Assembly (NCBI GenBank): GCA_037044905.1
Contig: JBAOKB010000072.1
Location: forward strand, 1 to 51,925
Length of the DNA stretch: 51,925 nt
From: Hortaea werneckii
Taxonomy: Eukaryota > Ascomycota > Dothideomycetes > Mycosphaerellales > Teratosphaeriaceae
Reading direction: 5' to 3'
The translations under genes and the position numbers were made by a program. Shown here one piece after another: positions 9,146-21,192 of this stretch (position 1 is its first letter; every line of letters begins with the position of its first letter). The notes beneath the pieces are model-generated. The model saw nothing but the letters and a program-made list of their open reading frames with translations. It had not been told where the DNA came from and ran no database searches.

Positions 9146-10799
9146 AGATTTAGGTACTAGACCTTATATCTACCTATTACTTAAAAAGTAGAAGGTATAA
9201 GATACCTAAATTCTAAGGAAAGAGATAGGATATATAAACTAGTATTAATTAGAAAAAGGTAAAGCTAGCAAGTATATATTCTAATATTAATATAAGAAAA
9301 GTAGGACTAATAGTTATAAGATACCTTATACCTCTAGAATAAAGTAAGACCTATAGATATACAAGAGGGTATAGATCTAGAGAAGGTATATCTAGTATAT
9401 ATAGGATTAATTAAGGTTAGATAAAAGTAGTTTAGTAGATAGGCTAATCCTAAACATTTATAGTAATAAGGCATAGGGCCTTAGGGGATATTAAGAGGTA
9501 TCTAGAAACTCTATAAAGTAATTACTATCGACCTAGCCTAGACTAACCCTAAATAATATAGGCTATAATAAGTAATGCCCTATAGTAAAAGGCGAGATAT
9601 ATAGACCTAAGTAGCCTCTATATATTAGTAAAGAACTTCTATTACTACTTTAGCTAGTAGATCTACTACTTAAACTATCTAGTACTAGAGAAACCTATAT
9701 ATACCTACTATAAAGACAAAGGGAGAAAGGAGGTAGAGAATAGGCTAAAGTAGCAATAGTTTTAGTATAGAGACTCTATCTAGTAGTAGAAAGAGATAGA
9801 GAAGGGCTATATAACTCTATTCTATCTAGTATATATTAAGTAAGCTATTAAGGTACTAGAGAAAAAGGAGGTAAATAGGATACGCTAGAGGATACTCTAA
9901 TAGCTAAGGGATAAGAGACAAGACCTATTAAGGATTACCTAGTAGATCTAGGTAAAAAGGTACCTATATATACTACCTCTACTAATAGGAGATCTAGAGG
10001 CAATATACACCTCTACTAAGATAAAGAGGCAACCCTAGACTCTACCTCTACTACTAAAGGGTTCTAATAATACCTTACCTCTAATAGAAGAGACAAGACT
10101 AGGGAAAGGCTTAGGCATTTTTAGGCGCTTTTACCTAACTAAGATAGTATTATTATTAATACCTAATATAGGGCTAAAGGAAGGTAGTAAAAGAGTAAGG
10201 GCTAAAATAAATAAGACATAAGCTAACTACGTAGTAAAGCTTACCTAGTAAGCGAAGGCCCTAATTAAAGAGATTAAAAAGGAGAATATACTACTAATAG
10301 TAGATAAAGAGTAGAATAGCTAGAAGAGTAAACTAGCCCTTAAGCTACTATATTCTCTAGAAAGTAATAACAAGTTCTCTAGGCTTCTATACCTATTATA
10401 AAATAGGAGAGCTAGAGGTAAGAGAAGTAGAAGCACTAGGCCTAGTAGATATAAATAGCGTAGAGGTAAGGTAATACTAACTACCCTATAATAGGACTAC
10501 TAGATATAGGGGGAGAGGTACTATATATAGTATATATAAATATATATAGACTAGATAGAGTAATATAGAACTAGCTTATAGGCCTAGTAGAAGTAGGCAT
10601 GCTAGATATAGCCTTTATAGTAGAAATATAGTATATTAGATATAAATACTATATAGTAAGCCCTTATATACTAGCCTATATACTATAACTACTAATAAAA
10701 ATAGGCCCTTAATATAAGGGTAGGCTATATCTACTAGGCTTAAGCTAGGTATATTAGTAGCTAAGGAAGTAGGTAATTATAATACCTAATACTATTATC

Positions 10800-12660
10800 T
10801 TAATAGTTAGAGAAGTAATAGTAGTAGAAATCTACCTACCCCTAAGTATACTAGAGTAGAAGGTATAAGTAGTATTAAACTATATAGTAATAGTAGAAGT
10901 AGTCCTAGAGGATATAAATATATACTATAGCCTAACTCTAGCTCTAATACCTTAGGAGTAGGAGAGATTAATTAACTAGTAGACCTACGCTAATAGTATA
11001 TAGAGGCTAACTCTAACTAGAGAGCTAGGGCTACTAGTAGATATAGAGGTAAAGAATACCTTAATAGTAGACTACTACTTTATATAATAGACCTATATAG
11101 GGGATATACTCTACCTTTTAACTAATAGTAACCTAGGCCTAATAATAGACTACTAGTATATAATACTTATAATAGTAACTACCCTAGAAGAAGGGAGCTA
11201 ATTAGTAATAGAGGTAAAGCTACTATACTACTATATTAGAAAACTTAGGAAGGGGGTACTAGCTACTAACCTATAGAAGAGGTAGGTAGCCCTTAGTATA
11301 AGCGTAGAATATATATTTACTATAACTAGGGAACTAAATAGGCTAGATACTACTCTAGTAGAAGTAGTCTAGATAGTATATATAGACATTCTAGGGATAG
11401 TAGTCTAGATAAGTAGGGGGAGCTAGTATTAGGCTACTATAAAGGTATTATACTATTATCTTATATACTAGGTATTTAAGTTAAATAAGAATAATAGCTC
11501 TCTCTATAGTGCAATAGATAGACTAATAGCGCTAGAAGAGGTAGTAGTAGTATTAGATAAGTAGTACTATACCTAGCTAATAGATAAGCTAGATAATAAT
11601 AATAACTAGTAAGATAGTAAGAGAGAAGATAGGTAGACCTAGTTAGCTAAGGATACATATAATATAATTAGAGAGTAAGATAGCTTAAAGGCCTATAATA
11701 AGAATAGAGTCTATATATAAGTATTAAAGGCCCTATAATATATAACGCTTCTAGAATACCTAGTAGCCCTATTTAACATATATATAGTATAGGGGGTAAT
11801 ACTATAATAGTAGAACTAGACTAAGATCTAGCTACTTATAAAAAACTAGACTAAGCTAAAGACAATTAGTAATACGTAACTAATTATACTAATTATAATA
11901 TTCTATAAGCTATTTAAGTTACTACTACTAGAGTATCTTAGGGGGCTAGACTACCTCTAGCTATACCTAGCTTAGGTAGGATTTTAGACTAACTACTTAA
12001 CTCTAATACTAGTAGCTACTATCTATATAGCGCTAAAGTAGTAGTAGTATACTAGGGCGCTCTTTCTTAACTTCTATATAATATTTAATATAGTAGACTA
12101 AGGGATCCTATAATAGAGGTTAGTAGTATAAGGGTATCTAGCCTACTATATAGTACTATTAGTAAGCCTAACTACTAGCTTAGTATCGAGGGTAATAGCT
12201 AATAGTAGAGTATCTATCTAGATACTATAGGGACAAGGGGTATTATAGGGGTCCCTACTATTCCTACTATTATAGAATATTATAGTAGACAACTTAATTT
12301 AGGCATTAAATATAGGGATAACTAGTATACTATAGGTAGTCTTCTATACTAATAATAAAGTACTATTATATTGTAATAAGGGCGAGATTAGACTAATACT
12401 TAGTTAAGTAGAGGACTAGTATAGTTAGAATAATATCGAGGTAAATATAGAAAAGTATAGCTAGGTAACCTAGTAGGTAAAACTAGAGCCTATCTAGTAG
12501 ACAATAGAGAGGATTCCCTAGATATATAAATATTACTATCTAGGGTTTTCTATAACTACTATAGAGATTAATTTCTAGATATATCTAGAGTAGTAGCTAG
12601 ACTAGGCAATAAAGTAGGTAAGGTTTATAGTAGAATATTTAAGGACGTAAGGGGTAGGGA
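10800..12660 (+). mobile_element. RIP-inactivated LINE-type (non-LTR) retrotransposon, ORF2 remnant
   Basis: One forward reading phase (codon starts divisible by three) keeps recognisable LINE ORF2 landmarks once CpA-to-TpA changes are discounted. They are an endonuclease-like strand ending IYLP at 10812-10838, LLTN with a following Asp at 11115-11150, an RT core with QG followed by LLWNIMVDNL at 12234-12296, the catalytic YADD as TAT ACT AAT AAT at 12345-12356 (each GCT/GAT hit at TpG), EVN at 12438-12446 and YLGF at 12537-12548. This order matches Tad1/I-type elements. Many TAG codons are explained by CAG or TGG. The element is dead; ORF1 may lie at about 9.2-10.6 kb but cannot be read. Ends and target duplications were not found. 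Confidence 0.8.
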
Positions 12661-13871
12661 ACTAGCTATAGGTATACTAGTAGTATCTAGTACTAATTCT
12701 AGAATATAGGGTACTATTAGTATAGGTAGTAATAGTAAGAGATATACGCTAGTAGTTAATAGTAAAGTTAAGATAGCGACTACTAATCTAATAGATTACT
12801 TATAGAAAATATAGGTAGTAAATAAGTTAGAACCTACTAGAAGTACTAAATCTACTAGATCGATTCTAATACTATTATATAGGCTTCCTCTAAGATCTTA
12901 AGTAGGTAGATATCTTAAACCCCTTATAGGCGCTACTATACTCCCTAGGCTAGAAGGGTAGCTTTAGAAAGATACTATAAGAGAGTAAAATACTATAGAA
13001 GTAGAAGGTAACTACACGCGAAGGTAAGTAGAATAAGGCTAGCTTAAAAAGATTTATTTAGGGCTAGGTAAGGTAGAGGCTAATAGTATAGGCATAGAAG
13101 GTATATCTAATAACTATTATTCTATAGCTAACGCGCCTAAAAGGAGGCCTAAGATTTATAGATAGCATCCTAGTAGTACTAAGGGGTTACTAGAACAAGC
13201 TATTTTACTATTAGTAAGGCGTATAGAGGTATAGCTTAATATATAAGTATAAGAGTAGATAGTATAGGTTTTAGTAGAGGATAAGGAGTATATATATTTT
13301 TAGGTAGTAGCGAGGTTAAGAAGAAGAGAGGGTATATAGAAAAGGAAGTAGGTAGTAGAGTTAGATACTAGTTAGTAAGGTAGGTTTATAGACCTAGATT
13401 TTCTATTAAATAGCTAGTAGTAGTTGTATATAGTAGGAATCTTAGAATAGATATAAGGTACTCTAGTAGAGAGTAAAGAGAGCAAGTATATAATACTAGA
13501 TAAGATATAAGACTAATAGTAGCTCCGACTTATTATTTAGAAAGATATTAATCTAGCCTACTTATTTTATAGTCTAAGGTATAATACCTACTACTTAGAG
13601 CCTTAGTAGCGCGTTTAACCTATATAATACTAGATAGAATAGAGAGCTAAGTCTATATAAGGGTAGGATATAGTAACTATAAAAACAATACTTGCCTATA
13701 TAGTACTAGGTAAAATAGGTCTCCTTTAATAAAGATAGTTAGGTATACTACTACTAATATAGTCCTATATAACCTTAGAATATAGGATCTTAGTAATAAG
13801 ATAGGGTTTTATAGTACTAAAGCTACTACTATCTAGGCCTATATATTACTAGGCTCCTCTAAGCCTTATCT

Positions 13872-14079
13872 ACTAGCTAGTAATATAATAGGAATAAGCC
13901 TTATCTACTATTAAATAATAGTATAGAGTAAATATATATAGGATATAGGATAGTATACTAAATATTAATATAGTCCTACCTAAAATACTAGCTAGTAGGG
14001 AGAAAGCTAAATCTCGTATAGTAGGTTTACTAGCTAGTAGACTAATAAGAGGGTAGGGGACGTAGGGTTACTAGCTAGT
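13872..14079 (+). repeat. Second cluster of the palindrome ACTAGCTAGT
   Basis: Four exact copies start at 13872, 13987, 14029 and 14070, beyond the LINE ORF2. Together with the nine copies at 8796-9145 they flank the retroelement coding part at about 4.7 kb spacing. They may be 3' sequence of the same element or the 5' end of a second copy. Confidence 0.7.
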
Positions 14080-15843
14080 ATAATATAGCCTTTATAACTA
14101 AGCCTACCCTACTACCTATAATAATAAATAAATATATAGTTTATTAGGGCCTATATATAGGGGGTAGCAATCCTCTATAGGCTAGATAGTATAGGTAAAG
14201 CTATAATAAAAATAAGTAAATATACTATAACTTACTACTATTAGAACTATACTCTAGTAGAATATAACTAACTATAATTTAGTAGTAGAACCCTCCTAAC
14301 CCCTTAAGGTAGCTAGATAGCTTATTAAGGTAAGTCTAGGCCTATAGGTCCTATATAGAAGTAGTAGGTTAGATATATTACTCTTATAATAGGTGCCTTA
14401 GGTATACCTAAAAGGTAGATTCCTAAGAGGCGTATCTTCTAAGACTATTAAGATAGTAAGAGATAACTCTATTATATAGTTTAAACTATCTTCTACTAAC
14501 TTTTCTTTTTAGTAGGAAGGTCTATATTAGATTAGCCTAAACTACTTTTTTAGGTTAAGTTAGTATATATACTATGTCTTTACTTATATTAGCGGGTCTA
14601 GTTAGTATTCTATAGGTTATAAATTCTATATATAATAGAGTAAGGCTTCCTTACTATTATATATAAAACCCCTAACCCTAACTAAAACTCTATAGATATA
14701 TATAGAACGCTCTACTATACTACCTAGATTATTATAGTTAGTATAGAAAGTAGAATTCTAAGACGTTAGCTAAAGGATAGAAAATCCCTTTCCTTTACTA
14801 AAGTAATTTTAGAATATGTCTTAGCTTTATCTATAGTATATAAAGTATAAGGTAATTCTAAGCAAAAATCTAAGCCTAGATTTAGAGTAATACAATTGTA
14901 ATTAAGAGTATTAGCTATAATAAGATAGTCTATAGTAATAAAATTAAACTCTATAATAGATTAATAGGTATTACCCTCTCTAGTAGTAGAAATATTACCT
15001 TTATATACTCTTATTAAGATAGTTAATAATCTACTAAAAGAAATAAGTACAAAAACTATATAGTATATAAATCTAATATTACCTATAAAGTTAAAGATAT
15101 TAGTATATAGGTATAAGTATAAAGATAGAATAGTATAGGTATACTATAAGAGGACAAAAGAGAGGAGACTAGAGTAAGTTAGACCCTTTAACAACAATAT
15201 TTGTTATTAAGTATAGCTATACTATAACTTAAAACATACTTTAAGTATATACTAATACTACTATAATAGATAGTAGGTAGGGAAAAGTCCTCTCTATAAC
15301 TAGGTTAGCTATAGAGTCTTAGCTATATACTTATTTATCTATAATACCCTACCTATCTTATAGGCAAGAGGCGTAATATACCTAAAGTAATAGATTAGTA
15401 ATAGAAGTTCTACTCTAAGACTAACCGTTTATATACATTTAATATATAGTATTACTATAACTTAAGTTTATATTCTACTTAAATTTCTATTAATTTGTTA
15501 AAATTAGCTATCCCTTTTACGCTTTTTAGTATATATACTAATCTATAGTAAAGAGAGACAATTAGGCTAGTAGTAATCCGAAAGTATTAAGACATCTAGG
15601 AATCTACTAGCGCCTAGCGAGTCTACTTTAGTTAAACTACTAGAGTAGGTTACATTTTGCGATAGAGCGCTTCTATAAGACTTTAGAATCGTATTAGGAA
15701 GGTTATTAGGGCTAGACTAAATATAGTAGCCATTAATAGTAGTACTAAGGATAAAAAGCCAATAGTAGAAACGTGTTATAATGAAATGGACCCTTTTTAT
15801 AAGCCGCTACAAGGGTAGCAGGGGTAGAGTACTATGTATCTAT

Positions 15844-16581
15844 CTACGCTAGGTAGGGAGGACCGCACGACCCTCTAGGCAGATACTCGGGGCCTATCTC
15901 CGCCTCTAAGAACTCCTCCGTCTCGTGTATTATGCCTTCGTGCCAAGCCCCAGCAAACGGTTCGCCAAACTCAGGGCGGATGCGCGATTGTCTTACAGTC
16001 CGCCCACAATCGTCAAAGAAGACAATCAGCGCTTTTCCAGTCTCAAACGCCACCTTGTCCGCAACGAAAAGGTAGTTGTGGACAGCCCAAAAATGAAGTT
16101 TGACAGTCGCTCGGCTCAAAGCCTTAGTGTCGGCCGCCGCATTAATGTCAGGGTTTCGTTTCTCTTCTCGAATGAGCGCTTTGTATTCCTCTTCGGTTTT
16201 CTTGTCCAGTTCAGTCGGCCTTTCTCCAGACATTTCGTCAAGCGCTTCTTTGAATAGTCTTTCAGGGACGACTTCAAAGATACGGCGCCAGTCGTCGCCG
16301 TAGTTATACAGCGCTGCATCATCTAGAATATTCTGATCCACTTCGAGCGCCATTTCTTCGTTAAGCTCATTCAACAGTCTTTGATGCGCTCCATCGGTGC
16401 CCTCATCGTAACACGTTCGCAGCCAAATGACGCCGAAGCAAGTGAAACCTTCGGGCTGGAAAGAACTTTCTAAAGCAAGCTGACGTTGGAAGTCTGTACG
16501 CAACGGCGCCAGTATGCTCTCCCAGTCCGCTTGGGGCGGTAGCTCGGCGTCAGGCTTTCTGAACGAGAAAGCAACGTGTAG
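15844..16581 (-). CDS. Hypothetical fungal protein, 5' end unresolved
   Basis: The terminal exon encodes about 245 aa ending at 15844. Its open frame runs back to a TAG at 16582-16584 with no in-frame ATG. At that point a good acceptor (CACTAG preceded by a CTGAC branch point) suggests an intron and an upstream first exon that I could not identify. The product has W-rich patches (PPQADWESIL; FGVIWLRTCY; DDWRRIF) resembling a common uncharacterised family of fungal proteins with an N-terminal fGfvi.R..Y motif. There is no signal peptide or membrane segment in the visible part. It is the first ordinary gene after the RIP block. The missing start could also mean 5' damage from the RIP border or a pseudogene. 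Confidence 0.6.
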   Translation of the reverse strand, partial: LHVAFSFRKPDAELPPQADWESILAPLRTDFQRQLALESSFQPEGFTCFGVIWLRTCYDEGTDGAHQRLLNELNEEMALEVDQNILDDAALYNYGDDWRRIFEVVPERLFKEALDEMSGERPTELDKKTEEEYKALIREEKRNPDINAAADTKALSRATVKLHFWAVHNYLFVADKVAFETGKALIVFFDDCGRTVRQSRIRPEFGEPFAGAWHEGIIHETEEFLEAEIGPEYLPRGSCGPPYLA

Positions 16582-18136
16582 CTAGTGATTTTGGTCAGAG
16601 GAAAGCTTCTAGAATATTGCATTCGAAAAGGCACCCACAACACGGGCAGAATGTCCTATTGCAGTAAATTGCTGTGCAAGCTGGCGTCGGCGGTGGTCTG
16701 GCGCAATGGATGGAAGACTCGCCCATTGAGCTAATACGTAGCGCTCCAGTGGTAACGAGCCCCACGGCATTTCTTCTGTGGAAGTCATAATGAAGGGAGC
16801 TAATGATCTTTGAGGTTTTGCTGCAGTACCTAGATATGGTCGAGTAGCGAGGAATGTCGCCATTAAAGTCAGAAGCGGAGGCGGGGATGAAGCTAGGGGG
16901 TAGCGAGGCGAGCGAGGCCAGGCAACCACGATGGATACAGACCGCATTTCCGAGCTGCCGCGTCTCTGGACCAGCCGCCGAATACAAACTTGCCACCACG
17001 AGCCCACTGACCAGGTACATTTGCCGCTGAATGAGGACGTTCCGAAAGGGCAAAGTACAAAGAGGGAAGATGAATAACACAGGCCATGAACGCCCCTACA
17101 CTATCTTCGACTGGATTGTCCAACCGACCTACTACTATTCTGCGCTCAACTACGTGCCATCCCTGCGTGCATACCTAGGTAACATGATGAAGCGGAAACC
17201 TGAAGATCCTTTCGACGCTCCGAAGCTTGCTGCGAGATTCTAGCAAAGCTTCGTAGGCATGAGAGCGCGATCCAAGGCATGAGGTCTACGTTCGATTAGC
17301 GGAGTGTAAGTAACATTGCCAAAACTTGGTGTTACGCAGTAGGGGGCCTTAGTAGGATATAGTTTCGGGCGGGCGGCCGCTTGTAGAACGCATGCCATCC
17401 TCCGTAGGAAAAGCCCAAGGCTGAATCGTACGTACTATATCGAGTGGACTATTACAGCTGCTATCTTCTTCCGACCAACATGCTCTTTCGTACAACCCTC
17501 AATATGATCGAGCGACTCTCTGTCTTCTTCACCTTCGTCCTTCTCTTCCTCTTCCTCTTCGCCCATAACCTCCCATTGTGAATCCACAATCGACGTGGCC
17601 TTCTCCAAGCATATCGCACCCGGGAGCCAATAAGACGCTGTGTGAAGCTTACTCGTCGACCTGAGTGAAGTATCGGTAGCGCGGACTATCGGAGGTGTTA
17701 CGCAAAGCTCTGAGATTCTTTACGCGACGATTTTGACAGCCCATCGAGAATGTTACAGTAGGAGGAGGGTAGAGTCACCCTCGCGTTTGGCGAGGTGCTA
17801 TAACACCGTGCAGCGGAAAAGCTGGTGGGCCATCGGACCAGCAGGCAAGAAGAGCGGCGGAAAACGAGCTCGGGGAGGATAATCAGCATTGGCAGCGTTG
17901 GGACTGTACAATCGTGAAGATGTCGCGCGCGCGGGAGGATCACGTAGAAACGCGCGCGGCGAGGAGGGCAGCTGGATGTATTACGTAATCCTCTTCTCCT
18001 TCCACTGCACATTGTTCTGTCTGTTCCAGTACCGTTCCGTAACAGACCTGTGTGACAAGATCGTACTTTAGCTCCGCCATGTTGACCTGCCAATCTGTTC
18101 CCGGCTATCGCGATGACAGAAGGAGCCCAAGAAACC
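16582..18136. other. Region without a firmly supported gene
   Basis: Only short open frames are present. The best are a 57-codon ORF at 17070-17243 (+, listed separately) and an Ala/Arg-rich minus-strand frame ending at 16609. Neither has a recognisable domain or clear partner exons. The palindrome TACCTAGGTA, also seen in gene promoters here, lies at 17172-17181. Confidence 0.5.
17070..17243 (+). CDS. Possible small ORF or terminal exon remnant
   Basis: This ATG-started frame of 57 codons has an aromatic-rich stretch (TIFDWIVQPTYYYSALNY) and a charged tail. Its composition looks more coding than the surrounding sequence, but I recognise no family and no upstream exon. It may be a C-terminal remnant of a decayed gene. 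Confidence 0.2.
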   Translation: MNNTGHERPYTIFDWIVQPTYYYSALNYVPSLRAYLGNMMKRKPEDPFDAPKLAARF

Positions 18137-20376
18137 CTAGAAGCTTTCTCGTGCGTCCTGAAAAATCTCCTCGAGACTCTCGAGAGAGCTGCGGCCCTGT
18201 GGTACCAAGCTTTCTTTGGTGTGATACTGCCTATAGGCAGACTCGATCAGGCCCGACCACTCGAGCTCCAGTTCTGCTGTTTCCTTCGGCGATTGCGGCG
18301 AAGCTGCTCTATGGTAGTGAAAGCAATTCGCAGGGGTAACGTTATGCCTTCCACGAGCTTCCGGATTGACCTTTCGCAGATCCGCCCTGGCTAAAACGCG
18401 CATCATCTCTGGATCAGCATACAGACCAGCCAGATGTAGAATGCCGTACCCCGAGTCTAGAAGTGTGACGTCGACTCTAGCACCGTAGTCGATCAGCAAC
18501 TTCAACGCCTTCGTCGATCTCCTCGCGACAGCCAACTGCACAGCGACAGTCCCGTCTTTCCGTGCAGAATTGACAGCTGCTCCTGCATTGAGAAGTACTT
18601 CTGCAACCTTAACCTTTCTGTCGCTCAAGACCGCTGAGTGTAGGAGCGTCGATCCTCGATAGTTAACGTGACCAAGATCTGTCCCGTTGTCTAGCAATAG
18701 CTGTAGCTGGGTCGGTTGAGAGATGCTGTACGCTGGTACATTGTCGTAGTAGTCTCTGGAGTTGACATTGACGCCAGCGGATAGCAGTCCTTGCAGGCAT
18801 CGGACAGAGGCACCGTTTTGGCATGCCAAGTGCAACGGCGTTTTCTGTGCAAAATCACGGGCCTCCAAGTCGGCACCAAATGCAATTAAGATGTTTTGTG
18901 ATTCAAAGTCCGAGCGCGAGGCAGCCCAGTGAAGTGGTGTCATCCCTGCTCGATCACGGTTGTTGATCAATGCCCGATTCTCTTTCACAGTGGATAGCAC
19001 AGGGAGCGAAGAGAGCCCGATCACGCTGGCATGCAACTCCGTAAAACCGAATGCCTCCAAGGTTCTTTCAAGGTCGACTGCGTACTTCGCCATAGTGTTC
19101 AAGTTCCAAGCACAGTGTTGTGCTACTTTAGCTTCAGGAGTCAGCCCACTGCTGTCCTCGGATGAAGTGCTAGTTCCCACTGCGATCAGGAAGCGGAACA
19201 CGCTTGGGCGTTTGTAAATCACAGCGTACTACAACACGGAGTGTTAGTAGGCTTGGGTTCGACGGTGCAGAGATAGAGGCATACATGTGCCATAGTCAAT
19301 CCGTGTTTATCAACAATGTTCGGGGAAACCGTTCGTAAAGATAGCTGTCTCTTGATGTAGTCCAAATTGCCCTCTCGAACAGCCCGCCAGATCTTATGAG
19401 TATCGAGAATAGTCTGAGACATCCTCAATGTCAATCCATAACCCGGCCCAGAAGTATTGTCTGATACGTCGACAACTAGCCGAATAGTAGCCGTTGTCCA
19501 TGTTGGAAAAGCGTACTCAAATCCGTACTTTGCTGCACCTTTTCCACAGCCATTAGCGTTACACGGCTGAACTGTAAGCAAAGACGAGCCCCTGTACGAG
19601 ATTGATCCGGATCCAAGTCCCATAACAGCCCATCTCGGGATTCGAATGTAGCGTCGGGAGTGACATTGGCAGGGGCAATATTGGCTGCATGCGGTGTTAT
19701 TTAGCACCTCTGCCGCATCCGAAGCGGTGCGAGCGGCTGCCGTAAAATGGTCATTGGACGTGCAAACGCTTTGGAGTTGACTGTTCGAGTTTTCTTGCGC
19801 CCTTTCCTGCAATGCGGAAACGTTGACTTCGTAGTTTTCTGCTACAGGTAGGCCTTGAAGCTGTCTGCAGAGATAAGGTGTTATTCTTATTAAACAATGA
19901 CAAAGATTCAAGTATCATTGGACGAACCCCAAGAGCAAATTACAATTGAACGCCGTCAATGCTGCATGTAGATTACTGCGTGCGTCTCGAATACCCTGCT
20001 TGGTGTGTGAAATATCAGGTCCCCCTTTGAGCCACGTCATGGCCGAAACGTGTGGGAGGATATCCAGTTTAGGGGATTCTCGGCGTCTAAGTTGATGCTT
20101 CGTCAATTTGTCCAGTTCCACCATTCCCTGCTCAACTGGCTTTAGGAGGTATTGAAGCTCTTGCAGAAAGGCCTGTAATGGAGTAATATTTCCTAGGTTA
20201 AGCAGGCTGGCATGAACAATTCTCAGTAAGCTTCGCAGGGCAGTCACCTCGTGAATCAGGTCTGACAACTCTTTGGGCGATTTGCGTAGGGCGAGAAGCT
20301 TGCGCAAGCCTTTTGCAGATGCAGCTAGCGCCCCTAGGACGGCTAGAATACTCGCGGTTGCAGACAATGGATCCAT
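18137..20376 (-). CDS. Ankyrin-repeat protein with PigL-type N-terminal domain and Cys/His module
   Basis: Three exons join in frame: 20376-19928, 19864-19285 and 19228-18137. The introns are 19865-19927 (GTTCGT...CTGCAG, 63 nt) and 19229-19284 (GTATGC, branch CTAAC, TTGTAG, 56 nt), giving 706 aa. Residues 1-150 begin MDPLSATASILAVLGAL, the pattern of the fungal PigL_N / STAND-protein N-terminal helical domain. A Cys/His motif, C213-P-C215-Q-C217-H218, is followed by CNxxxC near 251-256. Ankyrin repeats occupy about 305-600 (for example TPLHWAASRSD and TPLHLACQNGA). No P-loop NTPase is present, so it lacks the central switch of NLR-like proteins. The family is often linked to allorecognition or protein scaffolding, but a role here is inference. 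A protein of the same design is encoded at 42829-45956. Confidence 0.88.
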
Positions 20377-21192
20377 TGCTCAAAGTCGTATTGAGGATAG
20401 AGCTAGGAGACGATTGTCAGGAAAGACGGCCAGACTTTTGTTTTTCTCTGGGGGCTATGCTCAGGCGCAGTAAGATCCACGTCAACCAATGGCAGTGTGC
20501 CAACGCACAAATACCTATACGGTACACTTCAGCAATTCGTTTCGGGTGCTATTGACTCAGCCTCTTCAACAAAAGTATGACTGACGATGCATCAAGGCCA
20601 ATAGCCAAGATGGTATTCAACCCCGTCGTAATAAAGTATGACGGATACAATGTCAGCAAGTTGCGAAGAGACTTGGCGGTCTGCTGAAAGTGAGCTTCAT
20701 AATAGGTGCGCTCGGAGGTGGGTTCAGACACGTGAGCATCCCGAAACTCTACTCTCGCATGCACAGCCTTGGTCAGTCTGCGAGTCCGATACACTGTACA
20801 CGTCAAGAACCAAGGCAATACTAGTCATCAGGAGAGCAATTGACTGGCAGACATTACATCCTAAAGAAAACCCCTTAAAGGCACCCAGACCAAGACGCTC
20901 AACCTCGTTAAAAGGCTACGCAATGGCGCACTAGGTGTCGGGATTATGGAAGCTATTGTCCATCCTGACATCTCCAATACTAGGACGGTGAGCAACAGCT
21001 TTGGATATTACGGCCCTAGCATGTGACAATCCGTGCCGAGGTACTTACGATCCTAAGCGAAAGCTGGAACTTTCAATTGTTTACTGCAAAATGTGACGTG
21101 ATCAGATGCCTTTAGACATTGTTCAGACACTCTGCGCCACTTTGTAATCGTACTGAACGTTTGTCAACCCGTGCCTAGGTCTAAAGCAAACT
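20377..21192. other. Intergenic, no supported gene
   Basis: It holds the upstream region of the ankyrin gene and the downstream flank of the P450 pseudogene. A minus-strand open frame ending at 20549 carries a plausible hydrophobic stretch (TTGLNTILAIGLDASSVILL) but has no ATG and no recognisable family. It may be another decayed exon. Confidence 0.4.

Larger units (their letters stand above)
6055..15780. repeat. RIP-mutated repeat block, about 9.7 kb
   Basis: By eye the block is almost devoid of CA and TG dinucleotides while TA (as CTAG, TAGTA, ATATA) is hugely enriched, and no long ORF survives on either strand. This is the end state of CpA-to-TpA repeat-induced point mutation acting on both strands. 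GC is not extremely low because C and G in other contexts were spared. Intensity fades from about 14.5 kb; CA, TG and ordinary sequence return by 15.78 kb. A LINE-type element is recognisable inside (10.8-12.7 kb). The rest of the block cannot be assigned. Confidence 0.92.

Noticed and set aside
6055..15780. Mitochondrial insert or centromere as explanation of the AT-rich block
   Set aside because: The specific loss of CpA/TpG with C and G kept elsewhere, and a readable LINE frame, point to RIP of transposons; location next to a telomere argues against a centromere.
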